Shown: positions 6,810 through 9,834 of the stretch, piece after piece | How positions within the stretch are numbered: position 1 is the stretch's first letter | Layout of the letters: every line of letters starts with the position of its first letter | NCBI GenBank assembly: GCA_937960785.1 | Contig: CALGOZ010000092.1 | Coordinates: forward strand, 1-9,834 | Length of the DNA: 9,834 nt | Origin: an uncultured Pseudogracilibacillus sp. | Lineage (GTDB): Bacteria; Bacillota; Bacilli; Bacillales; Amphibacillaceae | Reading direction: 5' to 3' | Made by a program: the position numbers and the translations under genes | The notes under the pieces: model-generated | What the model saw: the letters and a program-made list of their open reading frames with translations, nothing else | What the model was told of the DNA's origin: nothing | Database searches by the model: none

Positions 6810-7110
6810 GTGAAAGTAATAATAATTGACGACGATTTAGATTTTTTGTATAAATTAAAAACACGCTTTAACGAATATGATAAAATTGAGATCATCGGAC
6901 TCTTTCAAAATCTATACTTAGCAAAAAAACTAAAAGAGCGACATCCCTCAATACAAATTATTTTCGTTACACAACATGAAGAATTTGCCCTCGATGCTTT
7001 TAAGCTTCATACCTTAGATTATATACTGAAACTAGTACCAAGAAGAAAAACTTGATAAAACGATAGAACGACTAAAAAACACGTATCCTTCGACAACCGA
7101 ATTAAACTGA
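6810..7110 (+). pseudogene. Remnant of a response-regulator receiver domain (internally deleted and frameshifted)
   Basis: From GTG 6810 (GAAGGT at 6795-6800 as binding site) the frame reads VKVIIIDDDLDFLYKL, the acidic start of a receiver domain. It later reads LAKKLKERHPSIQIIFVT and AFKLHTLDYILK, its alpha-3/beta-4 to beta-5 end, closest in style to LytTR-type regulators. Between GLFQN and LAKKL, about 30 residues expected to carry the phospho-acceptor Asp and its DxxMP-like motif are missing without a frame change. The frame then stops at 7053. Removing one A near 7040-7041 would restore VPEEKLDKTIERLKNTYP up to a stop at 7108. No output domain follows. I call it a dead gene; its original partner kinase and role are unknown. 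Confidence 0.75.
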
Positions 7111-7185
7111 ACAAATTAAGCCCCTTTTGCATAGATTAATAGCAGGTAAATGCCTATATTAACTTGTGGAAAGGGGTTTATTTTT

Positions 7186-7872
7186 TTGCGAATTTATATA
7201 GTACAAAGAGGAGATACCTTACGAAAAATTGCCCACCAGCACCATACAAAAGTCGACTTACTATTACGTTTAAATAGTCATATCGCAAACATTCAAAGAT
7301 TGATCCCCGGAATGAAGATACTTTTACCAAATGGCTCAAACGGTAGCAAGACAAAGCCACTAATCATCGACGGAACAGCCAACATAAACAAACGCCCTTT
7401 CGGCGCTGTTGAAACGATTAATAATCGAAAGGTAGATTATAAAAAAGCGAACAATACTACTAAACAGAATGAAAAAGTCCAACTCAAAAAAGATACGAAA
7501 CAACACGCTAACTCTAGACCTCAACCGAATCCTAATAACAAACGAGCGCTTTATTTAGAAGAAGCATTCAGACTGTTAAATAGACCTTATAATAAGCAAC
7601 GCATAGAACAATCTCAAACGGAAGAAAAGTCATATAAACGAAACAATCCTACAAATAAACATCACGAACAATTATCACGTTCTAAAAGCAATAATCCATC
7701 CGAAGAAACTAAAACGACCGTCGCTAAAACGAACCGATTTCAATTAAATGAAACGAATACAAAACCTTACTACATTCCGCCCCAGCATTACGTTTGTCCA
7801 TGTTGCTTAAATGAGTCACAAGGATATCGACCGAATGCCTTCGTTTATTACTCACCAAAAAGGGAACGATAA
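7186..7872 (+). CDS. safA: SafA-like LysM spore-coat morphogenetic protein, short form
   Basis: A single N-terminal LysM domain (about residues 2-46, RIYIVQRGDTLRKIA to PGMKILLP) closely follows the SafA pattern. SafA of B. subtilis anchors the inner coat at the forespore surface with SpoVID and is cross-linked by Tgl. The rest is Asn/Lys/Thr/Gln-rich and probably disordered. It ends with an aromatic YYIPPQHY patch and CPCC (204-207), the only cysteines. At 228 residues it is much shorter than B. subtilis SafA (387). I chose TTG 7186, with GGAAAGGGG 9 bases upstream; the in-frame ATG at 7150 has a poor site and adds residues foreign to the family. CATAGATT at 7130-7137 is a weak sigma-E -10 candidate. 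Position downstream of pheA supports the name; divergence outside LysM limits certainty. Confidence 0.75.
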   Translation: MRIYIVQRGDTLRKIAHQHHTKVDLLLRLNSHIANIQRLIPGMKILLPNGSNGSKTKPLIIDGTANINKRPFGAVETINNRKVDYKKANNTTKQNEKVQLKKDTKQHANSRPQPNPNNKRALYLEEAFRLLNRPYNKQRIEQSQTEEKSYKRNNPTNKHHEQLSRSKSNNPSEETKTTVAKTNRFQLNETNTKPYYIPPQHYVCPCCLNESQGYRPNAFVYYSPKRER

Positions 7873-7883
7873 CGAACAAACGA

Positions 7884-7911
7884 TGTAAAACGGCAATTTT
7901 TGTGGTATGGT
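7884..7911 (+). promoter_or_regulatory. Candidate extended -10 promoter of nadE
   Basis: TGGTATGGT at 7903-7911 provides an extended -10 (TG-N-TATGGT); a weak TGTAAA at 7884-7889 could serve as -35 with a 16-base spacer. Initiation near 7918 would put the 7929-7976 hairpin in the nadE leader. Confidence 0.4.
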
Positions 7912-7928
7912 AAAAGTTAAATAAGAAT

Positions 7929-7976
7929 ACGTTGACTGAAATAAATTGGTCCGACTCGATTTACTTCAGTCAACGT
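7929..7976. promoter_or_regulatory. 18-bp hairpin/dyad in the nadE upstream region
   Basis: ACGTTGACTGAAATAAAT (7929-7946) pairs with ATTTACTTCAGTCAACGT (7959-7976) with one mismatch, leaving a 12-base loop. No U tract follows, so it is not a convincing terminator for safA. It ends 33 bases before the nadE start. It may be a stabilising or regulatory mRNA leader structure, or an operator. It does not match a NAD-related riboswitch that I know. Confidence 0.6.
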
Positions 7977-8009
7977 TAGTTAATATTGAAGCAAAAAGGA
8001 TGACACACA

Positions 8010-8750
8010 ATGGAACAAATCGTTCAACAAATGATAAAGTGGTTACAAGAAAAAGTTAACGACGCCAATGCAAAAGGACTCCTCGTCGGCTTAAGTGGGG
8101 GACTTGATTCAGCAGTAGTGGCCCATTTAATCAAAAGAGCCTTTCCAGATCACTCATTAGCCGTTATTATGCCAATTCAAAGTAACCCTGTCGATTTAAC
8201 CCATGCCAAAGAAGTCGCAAAGAGTTGTAACATCCAAGTTCAGACTGTAGACTTAACGGAAACCCACTCACAAATGATGCAAGTAATTAAAACAACGACA
8301 AAAGCCGGAGAATGGAATGAAGCCAAAGAACAAATAGCCGATGCGAATTTACGCGCCCGCTTACGTATGAGCACACTTTATACGATTGCGACTAACTACA
8401 ATTATTTAGTAACAGGTACGGATAATTTAGCCGAATGGTATACTGGATATTTTACAAAGTACGGCGACGGCGGAGTTGATCTCCAACCGATTATCGATTT
8501 AACAAAACGAGAGGTCGCCGATTTGGCCCGTTACTTAGGTGTACCAGAAGCAGTGATTGAAAAACAACCAAGCGCCGACCTCTGGACAGGCCAAACCGAT
8601 GAAGAAGAAATGGGCACGACTTATGAAATGATTGATAACTACTTAGACGGTATCGACATTCCAGAAAAAGAACGCGAACTCATCGAGGGAATGCATCGTC
8701 GCACAGCTCATAAACGTCAAATGCCACCACAATTCAAACGAAGTAACTAA
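8010..8750 (+). CDS. nadE: Ammonia-dependent NAD(+) synthetase
   Basis: This enzyme makes NAD from nicotinate adenine dinucleotide, ATP and ammonia, the last step of NAD synthesis. The PP-loop SGGLDS is at residues 29-34. Other family landmarks are NLRARLRM (113-120), GTDNLAEWYTGYFTKYGDGG (136-155) and PSADLW...TDEEEMG (187-202), with HKRQMPP near the end. At 246 residues there is no glutaminase domain, so it depends on free ammonia. It is the short type rather than the 272-residue form of B. subtilis. The binding site AAAAAGGATGA precedes the ATG. It appears monocistronic: its own candidate promoter and leader hairpin lie upstream and a strong terminator downstream. Confidence 0.96.
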   Translation: MEQIVQQMIKWLQEKVNDANAKGLLVGLSGGLDSAVVAHLIKRAFPDHSLAVIMPIQSNPVDLTHAKEVAKSCNIQVQTVDLTETHSQMMQVIKTTTKAGEWNEAKEQIADANLRARLRMSTLYTIATNYNYLVTGTDNLAEWYTGYFTKYGDGGVDLQPIIDLTKREVADLARYLGVPEAVIEKQPSADLWTGQTDEEEMGTTYEMIDNYLDGIDIPEKERELIEGMHRRTAHKRQMPPQFKRSN

Positions 8751-8761
8751 TCTTTCATAAG

Positions 8762-8797
8762 GCGACTTTCTTTTTGATAAGAAAGTCGCTCTTTAAT
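8762..8797 (+). terminator. Rho-independent terminator of nadE
   Basis: GCGACTTTCTT (8762-8772) and AAGAAAGTCGC (8779-8789) form a perfect 11-bp stem with a 6-base loop, followed by TCTTTAATT. It begins 12 bases after the nadE stop codon. Confidence 0.88.
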
Positions 8798-9627
8798 TAA
8801 TTTCAAACAAAGCTTAAACCTGGAATGTATTACAAGACTTCAGCACGCAGAGAAGTCACTTTTCCTCTTTTTATATTTCCTCACAAACAAGTTTCCCACT
8901 GTTCGGATTTTAAAACTAGCCCTTCCAACCTTACTTTTATCTCATAATAATAGAAAACAACCATTAAAAATGATGATTTCACACCTTAGATTTTCTTCCT
9001 CTTTATTGGATGCACATATATCGATCCCGAAAATATCAAAAGGTAATTATACATTCGACTCCTTATTATGGAAAAATGGTGGGAATGAGAGTAGGGTTCC
9101 TTTCTCTTATCACTCATCTTGTAAAGGTTTTAGCAACGCGAATATCTAACTCTTGGTGGAAGGAATCCCAAAACTCAAAGTACACAACAGTTTTATCTTT
9201 ATCTCCCAACAGGCATTTGCTTTAGATCAATTGTTTATTTCAAAATGAACTTGTTATTCCACTTGTTTTTCATATAGCAAAGATGATAAAATCATTTCAA
9301 ATTAAAAAGCTGTAAATTATGAACAAGATAAATTCTATGCTGAATGCACCGAATTATAGTGTAATTTACTATCAAAAGTGTGCTATTAGCCGGTTATATT
9401 CGATCTGCAATTGATTTTTCTCCCATTCAACTAAATTCGTTATAGGAAGAAACTATTTATTTTTTCTTTTCACGCAGAATAGACAATAGTTACGATTATG
9501 CCGATGTCTTTTTTTACACTGACTTTACAGACTCCGAAAATGGAACATAACACTGTCCAAATGTATCAGAAGTAAAATGCTTTCTTACTTATGTAAAAAA
9601 CTTATAAGAGATACAGGCGATCGCCCC
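8798..9627. other. AT-rich region with no convincing gene
   Basis: No frame here combines a start, a ribosome binding site and recognisable protein content. One + frame is open without a stop from about 8790 to 9146, ending at TAA 9147. Its only ATGs (8970, 8973) would give 58-59 residues, and G-starting codons are rarer than in the real genes nearby, so coding is doubtful. A second frame, 9010-9225, overlaps it and also lacks a binding site. GACTTC/GAAGTC (8836-8857) is a weak hairpin followed by a T-rich stretch. The region may be a decayed gene, or plain spacer leading into the tandem repeat. Confidence 0.4.
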
Positions 9628-9834
9628 GCACCTGAACTTGCGTGGAAAGCTGTTTTCGTGTGCGCGGGACTCCGCCACGCACCTGAAATCGTGGAAAATG
9701 CGCTTTTCGTGTGTGCAGGAGTTCCCCGCGCACCTGAAATCGAGTGAAAAGTAGTTTTCGTGTGCGCGGGACTCCGCCACGCACCTGAAATCGTGGAAAA
9801 TGCGCTTTTCGTGTGTGCAGGAGTTCCCCGCGCA
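9628..9834. repeat. Tandem array of 51-bp units in alternating A/B types
   Basis: The word GCACCTGAA starts at 9628, 9679, 9730 and 9781, an exact 51-bp period, and a fifth unit begins at 9832 at the window edge. Units 2 (9679-9729) and 4 (9781-9831) are identical (type B, ending GTGCAGGAGTTCCCCGC). Units 1 and 3 are type A, share the end GCGCGGGACTCCGCCAC and differ in the middle, so the true period is 102 bp. Each unit junction can fold: in unit 3, GTGTG (9760-9764) pairs with CGCAC (9780-9784) and GCGG with CCGC inside. The array is clearly GC-richer than its surroundings. Since 51 is a multiple of 3, it creates open frames with 17-residue periods on the - strand that probably mean nothing. 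Confidence 0.92.

Noticed and set aside
7929..7985. Terminator of safA
   Set aside because: The stem is strong but is followed by TAGTTAAT without a U tract, and a candidate promoter for nadE lies upstream of it.
9010..9225. 71-residue + strand open frame
   Set aside because: No ribosome binding site and no recognisable domain. It overlaps another open frame of similar weak quality.
9589..9784. Two overlapping - strand open frames across the tandem repeat, giving 17-residue repeats
   Set aside because: The 51-bp period is a multiple of three, so a stop-free frame stays open in every unit. There is no ribosome binding site and no recognisable protein, and both frames exist only because of the repeat.
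9628..9834. CRISPR array
   Set aside because: The units are contiguous and similar along their whole length, with no unique spacers between conserved repeats.

Overview
The window looks like a chromosomal segment of a low-GC, endospore-forming Bacillaceae bacterium. The evidence is a gene order resembling the classical Bacillus block spoIVFA-spoIVFB-rplU-prp-rpmA-obg-pheA-safA, AAAGGAGG-type ribosome binding sites, a cleavable N-terminal extension on ribosomal protein L27, and sporulation genes. All recognised genes lie on the + strand. The genus cannot be fixed from the sequence alone.

Layout. Positions 1-388 hold no gene. They carry a degenerate array of small dyads (TATACAG-N12-CTGTAAAC, spaced about 41-42 bp) and a likely sporulation promoter. 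Positions 389-2056 encode SpoIVFA and SpoIVFB, the regulator and intramembrane protease that activate sigma-K in the mother cell. uppP (undecaprenyl-diphosphate phosphatase) follows at 2161-2985. Next comes a strong vegetative promoter and an L21 leader RNA driving rplU, prp and rpmA (L21, the L27-processing protease, and L27), then the GTPase gene obg. A long cruciform of about 100 bp sits between rpmA and obg, where spo0B lies in B. subtilis; spo0B is absent from this window. pheA (prephenate dehydratase) follows with its own candidate promoter and without the ACT-protein gene pheB that precedes it in B. subtilis.

Positions 6556-7150 are decayed. They contain the remnant of a response-regulator receiver domain that has lost its phospho-acceptor segment and is frameshifted. 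A short, divergent SafA-like LysM spore-coat protein (UUG start, C-terminal CPCC motif) follows, then nadE (ammonia-dependent NAD synthetase), which has a strong hairpin in its 5' leader and a clear terminator. After 8797 there is no convincing gene. About 830 bp of AT-rich sequence with decayed-looking open frames runs into a GC-richer tandem repeat of 51-bp units, alternating in two types (102-bp higher-order period), that continues past the window end.

Functionally, the window combines sporulation genes (spoIVFAB, safA), ribosome genes (rplU, prp, rpmA, obg), envelope lipid recycling (uppP), and two metabolic genes (pheA, nadE). I see no defence island, CRISPR array or intact mobile element. 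The less explained features are the two repeat families, the cruciform at the spo0B position and the receiver remnant.
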